DNA from: Hyperoplus lanceolatus
Lineage: Eukaryota > Chordata > Actinopteri > Uranoscopiformes > Ammodytidae
DNA: 64,000 nt
Assembly: GCA_026929865.2 (NCBI GenBank)
Contig: CM049416.1
Span: 23,442,501 to 23,506,500 of the forward strand
Direction of reading: 5' to 3'
Shown here: positions 37,060 to 50,060 of the stretch, in pieces
Layout: the number at the start of each line of letters is the position of its first letter
How positions within the stretch are numbered: position 1 is the stretch's first letter
Made by a program: the position numbers and the translations under genes
Notes under the pieces: generated by a model
Databases searched by the model: none
Seen by the model: the letters and a program-made list of their open reading frames with translations, nothing else
Told to the model about the DNA's origin: nothing

Positions 37060-37260
37060 CAATAGGCCTTCTGTGATGTGATAACCTATAATTCATTCAT
37101 GTTCATTTGTCTACTTGCTTGATTTATTTTCAAAAAGCCTACAGAGACACTTGGAGACACATGTGCACATTTATTTACCGCAAATCTTGGCCTTTCGCGC
37201 GGTTATGACCATACACAAGCACACATCGCGCTTGCTAGTACATTAATTGTGCAGCACATT
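37060..37260. mobile_element. Fragment related to the hAT element at 28424
   Basis: Shares CTACTTGCTTGATTT, TGTGCACATTTATTTACC and CGCGCTTGCTAGTACATTAA with the element interior near 28800-29470. Confidence 0.65.
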
Positions 37261-37524
37261 AATTGGTCAGTTGGAGATCAAGGCCGTCCGCGTCCCCCCT
37301 GACAACTCACGGCACCCCCCAACATTTGAGAAGCTGTTACAGACTAACTGATGTATGAAGAAACAGCATATTACAAATACAGCTCGGATTGGGAATTTAT
37401 CCCCGAACACCCGCATCACAGTCGGCGTGTTATCCTCTGACCTCTATAGCTGCCACTCAATTCTGTTGAATTACATAAATACACTGCACTATCCCACCAA
37501 CATTAAAGATTCAGTGAGACATGC

Positions 37525-37611
37525 ACGTTTGTAGCGTTCTCTCTTCTGATTGGATATCAGGTTGTGGGATACGAGAAAAGTTTATCTGCCGTTTCCGTGC
37601 AGAGGGGGTGT

Positions 37612-37656
<45 letters not shown>

Positions 37657-40600
37657 TATATAAGTGATCACTGTATGAATATAGAGCGTTTTAACACATA
37701 TTAATGTAAATATATTGTTTACTTCCTCTTTAATGTGCTCTCTTCTTGTTTGGCGAAGTCAGTACTGTAGGCCTATCAGCAACCATGTGTCAAGTGACGC
37801 TGCTGTAACATAGGATATAAGTTTCGTCAGCCCGTCCCGTTAACGTTTGTGTGTGTCGTTACATTTTGTTTCATTAAATAATATGACCAGCTGGCTACGG
37901 GCAGGGTTGGTTGGTTGTGCTTGTGTAACTCTGGCAGAGGGTGAAGATTATGTGGGTTGTGAAACACTAAAAGGTTTGTATTGAGGTAGGCTGCCTTTGT
38001 TTTAACAGTTTATGGATTGAGCTGGTTTCTTTTTCTGCTCAAAGCTTCTCCACCGAACTGCAGACGAGTCAGGTGATTCATTCAGGCATCGCACTTTGCT
38101 GCTTGGGACGTCATATGTCACGTGATTTTTTTGCACTGAAACAAGCTTTGAAGCAGTGGTTCTATGGATTTGTAGTTCAGGGTTTGTATGGAAGCTTCAG
38201 TGTCGCACTGCCATCACCTCTGCACACATTCAGTTATGTTCATCCAGAAACACAGATAAGTGTATGCTCCCGTTTTAAGCAATGAAAATATACTGAAATT
38301 TGACTACCTGACTCCTGCCATACTTAATCTGGTTCTTATGTCACGCTTCTTGCCCCTAGCCTACTTTGGGGACGTAACAAAAGGGTTTCAAATGCAGAGG
38401 CTGAGAGAAGAAGAATTTAGTGAACTTTGACATTCTGTGCAGTTTTAAAATCAAACTCAGGTTTCCGGAGGTTGTTTTGAAACAATACGCAGGTGTTTTT
38501 CTAATTGTCCTTAACTGGTTAAAGGTAAAGTCTGTGATTCTGCTAACTGTAAAAGTATTTTCCAAATTTTTGGGGTTTAAATCTTTTGATCAACTGCAGT
38601 GCTTAGATCAAACAACATTGATTTGAAGAATATTTTAGTGTGTATGTTTGATTTATGGACCAGACTGTTTGTTCTGGTTTTAAACTTCCTCATCATGGCT
38701 GTTATTCCAGGTCAGATGACGTGTCCTTTGTTTTTGTCATGGTTGTTGTGACAGGTTTCAGTTTAGACAATAGGGACTTGCTTCTACCAATGTCAGTACA
38801 CTTGCCAACTGTCTTACTAACATTTCAACACTTTGAAACGATCACTTCATTTAGATTTCTTGTTTTGTCTTTAGGGTGTGAGGAATTCCCAGTTCTGTTT
38901 CTTGCTTCCTTTCAACAGTGACATATGATTTTCTATCAGAACCTGACACTCTGGAACTCTTTACCAATTCCTATCAGACAGACCAAGTCCAGAACTCCCT
39001 TTATATCAGCTCTTAAGTTGTCCAAAAGGCCTTTTTCAGGGAACACAGAATGGGTTCAAAACTTTTATCTTTTCTGCAGCAATAGAAGTAAATGAAGCCT
39101 TGAAAGTTGATGCAAAAGGTTGGTCCAGGTGTCCCAACTTATTTAATATTAATATTCACCCCTTTTTGCAATGTTTGTCTGCAGAAAATAAACACTTGTT
39201 AAATCATGTTGAATAGAAATGATCTTGTTCTTCAACACATAAAAAGTATAAGGGCAGATTGTACATTGTTAAGACCTAGCGCTGCTATGTAATTTTAGTG
39301 TTTTGCTGTCAGGCATGAACATGAATGATACCAAGTTTTCCGCATTATTTTGTTTCAGTATAAATAGGTTTTCTAAACTTTTCACCACAATCATTCCATT
39401 GTGCATCACAATACTTCACAGATCAATCTTTGTCCACATGGTGGCAGCACAACGCAGGCTATAACCATATGATCAGACTCCTACAAAATGAGCTGGAGAG
39501 CCAAACTGTTGACTAGTATCTAACAAAAACAACAATGTCATCATCAACAAAGACTTTACTTCCACCTTCACAGTGGAATGGCTAAAACTCTCATCAGTTT
39601 GACTTTAGCATCCCTCCCCCGACTGAACCTGGCTTCTCTCATTTCCAGGAACAGCTTGTCTCAAACAAGACCAATTATTCTCAGAAATGGACTACTTTGC
39701 ACAATTGAGGGAAAATATCCTGCATTTTGAATAATTGTTAGCCTTTGGAAACCACACCGGGTAGCCCACCTACAATGTGGGGACCTTACATTCTGGGGAC
39801 CAAACAAATCAAAGAGTCTAGAGTTAATGTTAAAGGGAACGTTGTTTATTGGTCACATGGTTTGCAAAAAAATTAAAGTTTACGTACAGTGAACCTAGAC
39901 ACCTAGACTAGGTTTTAGTGCTAAAACTGAAACTAAAAGCTATAGCTCAATGTTTTTGTTTTGAATGTTAAAATTATACTACAGATTGTACTGTCATAAA
40001 TGTGCTTTTATAAATACATTTTACTTACTTACTTATAACTCACCCAGGCCCTTTGGCACAAATCACCCCAACCTCAGAATTTTGGATAAAAAGCATGATG
40101 CAGCAGTTTAGGGCTGACATTGTGCTAACTGTATAGACTCAAAATGTAGCATACTAAAGCACTAAAACATGTGTGCAATGTTTTCAAACGTGTCTATAAT
40201 TGTTCAGACACAATAATCAAAAAACCTTGACCATGGAAATTTTACTTTGAAAGGCAAAAAAGCTTAAATGTGCTTATATGTTATTCCATGTTTCTCCCTT
40301 CTTTACAGGATGAGTCAAATGGATGGCTCTTCTTAAATATGTGGTCACATTTCCAATTTCTTCTGGTTTTCTAGAAACAAGGGGTGGCACAACTACTCTC
40401 CCCTAAAACATGATAAAAACCAGACATTGGGAAGGATTGTTACCTGATCCGCCATTGTAGGCGCATAAACATTCACCCATCTGTTGCTCTGGCGTGCACC
40501 GGCAATGAGACCATGGAGTGTATAGTATGAGTGAGACGAGTGACGATTTGTAGCGTTCTCTCTCCTGATTGGATAAAAAATCGGGATACTACAACATTTT

Positions 40601-40720
40601 AATTGGGCTATTACTGCAAATCAGAATGACTTGGAGACCTGTGATATGACGTCCGCACTCTGTTGAAGTGATTGCTGTAGGAATATGGAGTGATATAACA
40701 CATATATTAACACAAATAAA
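37525..40720. other. Repeat-derived intergenic DNA
   Basis: 37525-37720 and 40545-40720 share TTTGTAGCGTTCTCTCT, CTGATTGGATA and a TTAACACA-rich segment in direct orientation. 39010-40540 shows no recognisable gene or element. Confidence 0.45.
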
Positions 40721-41220
40721 CCGCTCTCACCCCAAAACTTAAATTTTGTTTTGCCTGTTCTTCAGTCCTCCTTCAGCAAGAAAAAGACACTGAGCTGACT
40801 GTTAACAAATTCCTTTGATCACACCTCCTGCTCCTCTGTAGCAAAAGGCTACTCACATGTTTACAGTCAGGACTAGCCTGTAAACATGCATTATAGGATG
40901 AGTACAACTTTTCATGCCATGAATCTAACATGAATCTTATTTTCATCAGCCTCCTTTTAGAAAAGGGACCATAGTTCATCTGCTTTATAACTACATTTCC
41001 TGGTTCAAGCCAACTCACTCATTTACAGCTTTTTAAACCACTTATGTCACCTTCAGACAACTGAATAATTATCTTGATTGCTCATTTCTTTTAAAATCAA
41101 ATTTTCTAGGTCCAGCCGACTTGCCCATTTTACATCTCAAAAGCACAGACACCCATGTTTTTACATTTCTTAGCCTACTGACCATTTCAGCCACAGTTTG
41201 ATGTAGTTTGACCATTTGCA

Positions 41221-41229
41221 CTGCTCCCC

Positions 41230-41260
<31 letters not shown>

Positions 41261-41303
41261 ACACACACAGCGTGACACACGCACACACACACACACACAC
41301 ACG
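41221..41303. repeat. Poly-C then (AC)n tract
   Basis: About 27 C followed by AC dinucleotides. Confidence 0.9.
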
Positions 41304-41559
41304 CTCAATGTCCTGCTATAGTCTATACGAATTTAATGATTTATTTATTTATATGTATCTATTCGCCCTATCCAACATTAATTTCTACATAAAAATCCAT
41401 TTACATTTTTTTTTCAATGTGTGATGTATGTTTTGTTTGCAGTAATTGTATATATTAATGCTGTTAAATATGTTTAAAACTGTGAGGTTTAAAATGTTTT
41501 CATTGTATAATCATATACTCTTATGTTGTTTTGAGAACTTTTACCCTGCGCTTTCCGTC

Positions 41560-41865
41560 GCGGGGGTGGGCGGGCCGCACCGTCCTGTCATAAGAGAGGG
41601 GGGGAGGATATACTGATGTGCGGGGGGGGGGAAAGGGTCTTTTTTTTTTTTTTCGGTCGGGCTCCCCCCCCAGAATGAAAGACAATCCCCCACCCCCACC
41701 CAACACAAATAAAAAAAAAACTAAACACTTTTTGATTCCTTTTTAAAAAATGAGAAGAGAAAAAGAGGGGAGAGGGGGGAGGGGGAGGGGGGGGGGGGTT
41801 GTCCCCCTCCCCTTTTTAATGTTTTTTTTTTTTTGTTTTTTTTTTTTTTTTTTTTTTTTTAAAAC
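41560..41865. other. Homopolymer-rich low-complexity block
   Basis: Long G, C, A and T homopolymers follow one another without repeat-unit structure, ending in a T tract of more than 40 nt. No gene. It may include sequencing or assembly noise. Confidence 0.5.
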
Positions 41866-41888
41866 AGATGAAGATATTGTGTGATTAT

Positions 41889-42012
41889 TACTCTGCTGGC
41901 TTGGCTCAGCTAAACCCATCTCTCCATTGCAGCAGGGCTACTGGTCTGAGGCTGCGATTCAGCTGATGATGCACCGCCCCCTTGTGGCCATGTGTGTGAA
42001 TGTAAAACCACT
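41889..42012 (+). repeat. Dispersed repeat copy (partner inverted at 55903-56032)
   Basis: CTTGTGGCCATGTGTGTGAA and CTCCATTGCAGCA-like blocks occur in the reverse orientation at 55903-56032. Confidence 0.55.
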
Positions 42013-42044
42013 ACCAGTGAAGAGCTGCCAATGCACATACTGTA

Positions 42045-42453
42045 CATCTTATTTATTCTGGTTGGCTTGTCTCTATTACACAATAATGCCAATCACTTCA
42101 ATGCTCCAACACTATGGCTCCTTCAGGGCCTCCTATCTCAACACACTCATTGAATTACAGGAAATTCAATCAGCCTCATTTGGCCTTGAATGAATTTACT
42201 GTTTCAGTGTACTGTGTTTGAATGTGTCCTTTGAGTTGTGAATCCCATTTTATTGTTGCTAATGGAACATTATGTATTATGACGCCATGGTAATATTACA
42301 TTCATGCCAATAAAGCCATTTAAATGGTGTGAAAACTACAGTGTCTCCTTCATTCATTAGACATCCGTGTGTAGATATAACAATATGGGTAAAGCCTATA
42401 GTTATGTGAAGTGTATAATAATATTAATAATATATTCAATTTATATAGCACTT
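42045..42453. repeat. Direct repeat copy 2 (partner at 29608-30003)
   Basis: Shares several blocks of 20 bp or more with 29608-30003. It abuts the right arm of the H2A inverted duplication and ends in an L2-like LINE tail. Confidence 0.8.
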
Positions 42454-43267
42454 TTCTCGCACTCAAAGCGCTTTACATTGGAGCACAAGAGTAAAGAGAC
42501 AAAAGGGAAATGTAGAGTGGATGGGGCTTGGCTTGGTGGGTGATCTAGGGGTAGGCAGAGGAGAAGGGATATGATAATGTTCAGTTGATATCCCGCTTAA
42601 ATTTGAATCTGCGAGCGGTAAGTGCAAAGGATTGTGGGATATCCTCAAAGCAATAGCTTACATTGGCAACTTATTGTTTTAAAAAAAGATTGTTTTAAGA
42701 AATTAAATTTTCTTTTTAATTTGTACTATTTACTATAATCAGACATTATCATGGTTTTAAAGTTGTACATGCGCCATTATCTTTTCAATAAAACAATATG
42801 TTACATTAAATAAGGCTAAATGTGATGACAGTTATAGATTGAAATGAATTTGTAAAATAACTATTTGCATGTATGCACAAATACATGAACATTTTAAGTT
42901 ACAAGACAATAAAAACACTGTAGTAGTAGAGCCATGTTTTGCTTGTGACTTTCAGGGATCAAATGATGGTGGATATGAAGAACGTTATAATATTTTATAT
43001 TTCCTTTAAGGATCCTGCTCTCAGTGTCATTCAGCCTTATGTCTGTTTTTGGGTTGAATATTGTTTTGCCTTGGCTTGTTTATGAATCTGAATTATTCTA
43101 TGCTCCCCCCCAACACTCCTATGTCCATGTATGTTTCGATAATTATTTGTCTTAGCGTAATAACGGTTCTACATTCTAATCTCATCCAAATAAAAAAAAT
43201 AAAAAAACATACATTTGTATCGATAAAAATATAAGGTTGGGCGCTAGCTCTTTGGATAGAAGTGGGT

Positions 43268-43283
43268 GGCTCTTAAAAGAGCC
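43268..43283 (-). terminator. H2A histone stem-loop (minus)
   Basis: GGCTCTTTTAAGAGCC on the minus strand; it lacks the G-T wobble of the partner copy. Confidence 0.95.
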
Positions 43284-43309
43284 GTTGTGTTGTTGGAAGT
43301 GTTGGGTCT

Positions 43310-43765
<456 letters not shown>

Positions 43766-43769
43766 TCAA

Positions 43770-43835
43770 GCTTATATACCCTCCCTGCTGGCCGTTGATT
43801 GGCTGGATAGAACGTTAGTGTATCGGCCAATCAGA
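43770..43835 (-). promoter_or_regulatory. H2A promoter (minus)
   Basis: TATATAA (43778-43772) and CCAAT boxes (43802-43798 and near 43828) mirror the left copy. Confidence 0.85.
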
Positions 43836-45165
43836 GGAGAGTGTCTGAATTCAGCTCTACCGCTCAGGCCCAGCTCTGAGCGTGTAGGGTTGTTTCAAAA
43901 TAAAATATTAAAGATCGAATTCCCTGTAATAATTTCAAATAACCTCAACCAAACTCAGTTAACTGTGTCTTTATCTTTCACAATATTGTTAGACATAGCA
44001 CGATTAACCAACGTTATGCTATTACTCTCTATCAGCTCTCACCACAAATTAAAGTTAGAATACAGTTTACAGATTAATTAATACAGACAGCGATTGTTCA
44101 GTCAATAGGAGAACCGCGCTTGGTAGAAAAACGACAAATAAACTCTAAAATAAAGCCTACACAGGAAAGTCTAATGAGAAGAACCAAGCCTAATCAGAGC
44201 TAGGGAAGTAAATGATAAAAAATGTGTTGACCATAAACATATTAGAGCCACGCTACAATCGTATCAGAGTGGGAAATAATTGACTCAATCATGTTGAGTA
44301 AAAACATGTGTTCTGTATGTTTTCAGACTTAATCAGGGGCAAAATAGATTTTCTGGCACACGTAACAGAGATTACCGTTTAGTTTTCTGGGAACGGAACC
44401 TTGATGAGACAGTCAGCCAGTATTCAGCCTTGTACAGTCATAGACGTGGCCAGAATAACAACAATATAATAATATAAATATGTTACAGCAAACATATTTT
44501 CTATAACAATTTTTGAGTATAAGCATTGTAATGGCTAAAATCCTGTGTCATATTAGTATGGTTCAATATTAGTGAATGATGAAACCAGTGGGACAGTGAA
44601 GGGGCCCTGTTTGATCTTATTCAGTAGGTTTCGTCTTCTAAAAGAAAATACTATTGGAAGTTATCTGGTTGTAGATGATTAATTTAGTGCCAAAAATGTG
44701 TTTGTTTTTAGTGCACACATTACCTAGTATGAGGTGCTATAGCAAACTATGTAGTGTTTGTAAATTAAACTTATGACAGCAAGTTGACGTGCAACAGTCT
44801 GTATGTGTATCTATTATCTTACTGTATACCACTATTCAAATTGTATGTTAATACAATATGTATAAACCAAAATGAGTAGTGCGATATATATTTTTCTTTT
44901 AAATCTGGTTAATGTAAATTACTTTATCATGCCCTGCTTGAAGTATATTACAGTAGGATCTTCCAGAGCTTAGACCTTTTACCGAAGTTAACAGTGACTG
45001 TCATTATCATATATAAGAGCAACTGGTAAGCTTTAAATTAGCCCATACTTAACGTGATGTTACACATATGCTTTAAATTAGCCCATACTTAACGTGATGT
45101 TACACATATGCTTTAAATTAGCCCATACTTAACGTGATGTTACACATATACTTCATATTTTACAA
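43836..45165. other. Spacer between H2A and H3
   Basis: AT-rich with no coding ORF. It holds the 40-bp triplicate at 45030-45149. Confidence 0.6.
45030..45149. repeat. Tandem repeat, 40 bp x 3
   Basis: Three identical units beginning GCTTTAAATTAGCCCATACT, about 50 bp from the H3 stem-loop. Confidence 0.95.
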
Positions 45166-45199
45166 GTTCATGAAAGTCGCTCTATGGTTGTGAGTATGT

Positions 45200-45215
45200 G
45201 GCTCTTAAAAGAGCC
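45200..45215 (-). terminator. H3 histone stem-loop
   Basis: GGCTCTTTTAAGAGCC on the minus strand, 35 nt after the stop. Confidence 0.95.
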
Positions 45216-45250
45216 GTTGGTGTGTGAAGCAGCTGTGAATCAGATCAGAT

Positions 45251-45775
<525 letters not shown>

Positions 45776-45839
45776 ACGAGAGTAGAGCGCGAAATTCAAA
45801 TCTGAGCCGTTCAGGAGAGCCAACGGCTCTGATTCAAAC

Positions 45840-46895
45840 TAACCGCTCCTCCTTCGCCAGCTGCTCTAGCGTCTATAGTTCGAGGTAAAGGCATATAATC
45901 AATATCAAGCAAATATTGGATTAAACCTCGGCCCTTTTTTGATTGATTTACTTAGATATAACCACCGTTGGTCGTCAATGTCTGGTCCGAAATACATTTA
46001 TTTCACTAACAGTCAACAGATCTCATTCCTGCATCAACAACCACCAGTGAGAGACTGTAAGAAGACTTTACTATTAATTCAATGGTAATAATTGACTCTT
46101 TATGTTTATAAACGGTTTTGTTTGGTGTTCATAAAGTTCTAAATTCAGCAAATCCTAAACCCAAATGTGTAGCTTTTGAACATGAAACTCAGCAATACAT
46201 TAAAACTGTTCTCTCCTCCTAACACAAAAGGTTTGTAAAACAGTTTAATCTGTCCTAATGTTAACCTTTTGGCAGATAAAATCAGATAATACCTGAACAT
46301 CAGTGGTTGTTAGACAATTAGACACTAAAATACAGACAGGAATACAATATTTCTTATCAAAACATATGCTCCCAGCTGTCTTGAGTGAATGTGTGTCCCC
46401 TTGCATTTACTAGCCAAGATGTTGTCTTGTTACTTCACTTTCTTATATTTAATAGCTTATCTATACTATAACTAAATATTTACATGTTTTTAATGCAGTA
46501 AAGAAAAGAGAAAAGGGAGGCCTCAAGCAGCATAGTGAGGACTACACCATTCTTGTATTTACACTAAAAACCAAACAAATAAAGGGTGAATAGGTCACTC
46601 AATACTGTAACTCTCAGAAAAACTTTCCACTTAAATCATACTTTTTAATTTTATACTCAGTCTTCACATTGTAATGCCCTTACATTGTACACTATCAATT
46701 TCTTCAGTCTACTGCATATTGCACATGTTGTAAATATATTATTTATCATACTGCAGTACATATTTAAATTAATTTACTTTTTTATACCGCTTGGTTTTGC
46801 TTTACATTTTGCACTATATTTAGAATATATTTGTTGTATATTTTATATCTTTTGTTCTTATTGCACCGTGGGTCCGAGAGAAATGTATGTTCGAT

Positions 46896-46942
<47 letters not shown>

Positions 46943-49240
46943 TGTCTGTCTGTCTGTCTGGAAGATATTGCAGACATTGACAAAGTTGAAATGAGCCATT
47001 CTGCATTATGTAGATTAGAACAACCTGTAGAATTTATAAACTCAGAACTATGAAGACAATATGCCACATTTGAAAATACATATTTCACTAACATGTAGTA
47101 GTTGGGCAACATTTTGAGGAAATATTTACATGATTCTTGCTGTTTTGTGTGCAGGATGAATTAAGGGTTGTTATATTTTAAAATTAAACAAAGTGAATGA
47201 TAATGTTGTATCTTGTTTTGCAGTTTGCAGAGCTGTGAATTGGAACAAGCTACCTTTGCATATTCAAAACATTGAATCAATTTAGTAGTAAATAAAGCTG
47301 AAAACTTGGATGCTGGATAGCTTGGATTTGAAATATGAGAAAGGTAGATAATGTGAAGTTATGTCACTGTTGTACTCTTGTCTGTTGATTAGCTGAATTG
47401 TAGAATGAATGTTTTTTTTTTCATGGTTGCTGAATTGTCTATAATTTATGGTTGTTGTTGTTGCTGTCTGGCATTTTCGACCTTGTACCCTAACCTCTTT
47501 TATACACAGTATACTGTATGTCTAGGTGTGTCTATCCATGACTTATAAAAGCTCTTGATGTATTTTTACTATTGATTTCATATTGGCAAATTAACTACAT
47601 TGGCTTTGTTTTGGAGTTTGTATTGATGTTGTTTTTCTATAGTTTTCAAAACATTCTTTTATTTATTTATTACTACCAGTTGAGAGAGACAGTAAATTGA
47701 TCACACATTAATAGGTTGGCCCATCCTGCCTGCAATCTGTTCACATCATACACAGCTCAATGCTGCCATCTTCTGGCAGAACGCAGAATAACAAAACAGA
47801 GGGACTCTGCACAACAAATATTTCTTCCTTTGTCTGCACTGCTTTTCTATGCATGAGGTAGATAATGTTCTAAGGGAGGACTGTTCTCATTTAAAAGGTA
47901 CAAATTTGGGTTGAGTTTAATTCACCTTACAATCATGTATATATAACGTTGACAATTACAATAAAAAACTATTCCCTTGTATAATATTTAAAATAATATA
48001 ATAAAATAAACAATGAAAATAAATAAAAACGTCTTTAAAATCCAAGTGTAAAATCATTGAGAATGTCTTCTATTTACTATTATATTATAAGCTTATATAT
48101 CACATCATCTTAATGTCAGATTTAAAAAAAATATGTGTCTTATGTATTCCCTTACTGTTTAATATAATGTCACCCTCGCAAAAGACAAACATGTAGAACT
48201 CAAGCTTTGTGTATTCCCTTTGAAATGAAAGTTTGTATAAATAGATGTAGTCAGTGTTTGGGTGCAACAATATTTAATGTTAAAAATTCTCTAAATCGCC
48301 ACTACAGGGAAATAAATGCTCCTGATTTATTCTTGCCTGTTTACCTCTCTCTCACACACACTAGTCACATGCATTATGAATTAATGTTTATAAAAGTACA
48401 CTGAAATACAGATTGAGACTGTTGATGTATTGACATTGCTAAGGCAGTATTTGCTTAATCTTACCTGTCAACCTTGTGTGGAATGCCAACATCATTATTT
48501 ACAATTTGAATTAAAGTTGGCATGGTCTTTGAATTAAAGGGATTTAAACTGGTTTGTGTCATAATATAAGGTTTGAAATTGTAAATACAATGTGCTCTGC
48601 TATTGATAACCTAATGGAATGTGTGACTATTGAAATTTAAATGAAAGATACATGTTAATTATCAGCTGTGTGTTCAGAACACCCGAGTTAAAATTGGAAG
48701 ACTTTCTCTGACTGAAGAATTTGTAAATACACTGCATGTTATGAGACTGTAGCCGAGGTCAGCAGACACACTGACTGTTTTGAATACTTTTGCAGAGGTG
48801 TTTAGGCTACTAGAGAAGAAATGGACAAGGCCATATCTGCATTGTCACAGGGAGAGAGGAAAATAGAGACCTAAAATTATTTGTGTATTAGAATGAATCT
48901 TCTTAAGAAAAAAAAAAATGTGTTCTAACTGTAGTAGCTGTGTATCTGTGTATCTGAATCTTATGGCAGTGGGGGCGGGACTCGATAAGCCTTTGGCTTC
49001 TCCTGCTACCCTTCGGACGATAACACAAAGTAATATGTATGAATATGCAATGTGAAAATTATGTATTATGTGTAATTGTCCAGAAGAATAATAATAAATA
49101 AATAAATTATAATGTGTGGATAAAAAGTATTGATATAATATAATTTGCATGTACATTTAATTTTGATCTAAAAATATTCAATTTTATTATAATTTTTATT
49201 CCTAGATCGCCGTCATAGTGTGGTTGTGGTAGGAAAAGCT
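45840..49240. other. Spacer between H3 and H1
   Basis: AT-rich, no coding ORF recognised. It contains (GT)n followed by (CTGT)n at 46902-46960. Short ORFs there are repeat or AT artefacts. Confidence 0.55.
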
Positions 49241-49259
49241 CTTTAGTGGAAGTTGTGGT

Positions 49260-49275
49260 GGCTCTTAAAAGAGCC
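49260..49275 (-). terminator. H1 histone stem-loop
   Basis: GGCTCTTTTAAGAGCC on the minus strand about 26 nt after the H1 stop. Confidence 0.95.
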
Positions 49276-49301
49276 TTTGGTTATTTAAGCTGGAAGCGGA
49301 T

Positions 49302-49907
49302 TTACTTCTTTGCCTTCTTGGATGCGACCTTCTTTGCTGGTGCTCTCCTGGCCGCTGGCTTCTTGGCTGCGACTTTCTTCACGGTCTTCTTGGCGACAGC
49401 TTTCTTGGGGCTTTTCTTCGCCACGGGCTTCTTGGCTGCTGCCTTCTTGGCGGGTGCCTTCTTGACCGGGGTTCTCTTGGCCGCTGGCTTCTTGGCTGCT
49501 GCCTTCTTGGCCGGTGACTTCTTCACGGCGGGTTTCTTGGCCTTGGCAGGTGCCTTCTTCTTGACCACTTTCTTCGCTGCTTTGGGGGCCGCCTCCTTCT
49601 TGGCGATCTTGAAAGACCCGGTGGCTCCGATGCCCTTAGGCTGGCTCAGACTGCCGGCGGACACAAGTCTGGTCACGGCGGAGTTGATGCGCTTATTAGC
49701 CCTCTGGACGTCGACACCCTTGGCGGCGAGCACCTTCTTGACGGCAGCCAGAGAGACACCCTTGCGCTCCTTGGAGTCGGCCACGGCTGCCAGGATCAGC
49801 TTGGGCAGCGTGGGTCCATCCTTCTTGGGACGGGCTGCTGCCCTCTTCTTGGGGGCCTTTGCTGGGGCTTTCGCCGGGGCAACTGCGGGAGCTGTTTCTT
49901 CTACCAT
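49302..49907 (-). CDS. Linker histone H1
   Basis: 201 residues. A short acidic and Ala/Pro/Lys N-terminus (MVEETAPAVAPAKAPAKAPK) is followed by the globular winged-helix domain at about residues 30-103 (LPKLILAAVADSKERKGVSL, NKRINSAVTRLVSAGSLSQ, GATGSFKIAKKE), then a Lys/Ala/Pro-rich C-terminal tail with SPKK/TPVKK-type sites. It binds linker DNA at the nucleosome dyad. Single exon with a histone stem-loop, so it is replication-dependent. The plus-strand 224-codon ORF opposite is an antisense shadow. Confidence 0.97.
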   Translation of the reverse strand: MVEETAPAVAPAKAPAKAPKKRAAARPKKDGPTLPKLILAAVADSKERKGVSLAAVKKVLAAKGVDVQRANKRINSAVTRLVSAGSLSQPKGIGATGSFKIAKKEAAPKAAKKVVKKKAPAKAKKPAVKKSPAKKAAAKKPAAKRTPVKKAPAKKAAAKKPVAKKSPKKAVAKKTVKKVAAKKPAARRAPAKKVASKKAKK

Positions 49908-49969
49908 GTTGACGATTTAGTCGATTGTTGAGTTCGTTCAGAACAAGTGTGGAGTCCGGGCGCACGAGG

Positions 49970-50060
49970 CGTAGTTTATACATTCCATGAGAACCGTGGA
50001 GAGTCAACTGCACAGCCGCTCTGCCGCGCTGGCTCAAATGTGGCGACACTTTGTGTTTTC
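49970..50060 (-). promoter_or_regulatory. H1 promoter with H1 (AC) box
   Basis: TATAAA (49980-49975) and AAACACAAA (50058-50050), the H1-specific box, about 145 nt upstream of the ATG. Confidence 0.8.

Larger units (their letters stand above)
35169..39006. repeat. Inverted repeat pair, arms about 370-415 bp, spacer about 3 kb
   Basis: 35169-35540 (GGGAGTTCTGGACTTGGTCT, TTCTGATAGAAAATCATATG, AAACCAGAACAAACA) matches 38590-39006 in reverse, with small differences. The spacer contains another inverted repeat (36044-36600) and hAT-related fragments, but no convincing gene. Confidence 0.8.

Noticed and set aside
49246-49920. 224-codon plus-strand ORF
   Set aside because: Antisense shadow of the Lys/Ala-rich H1 gene; Ala/Phe/Leu composition comes from the reversed codons.
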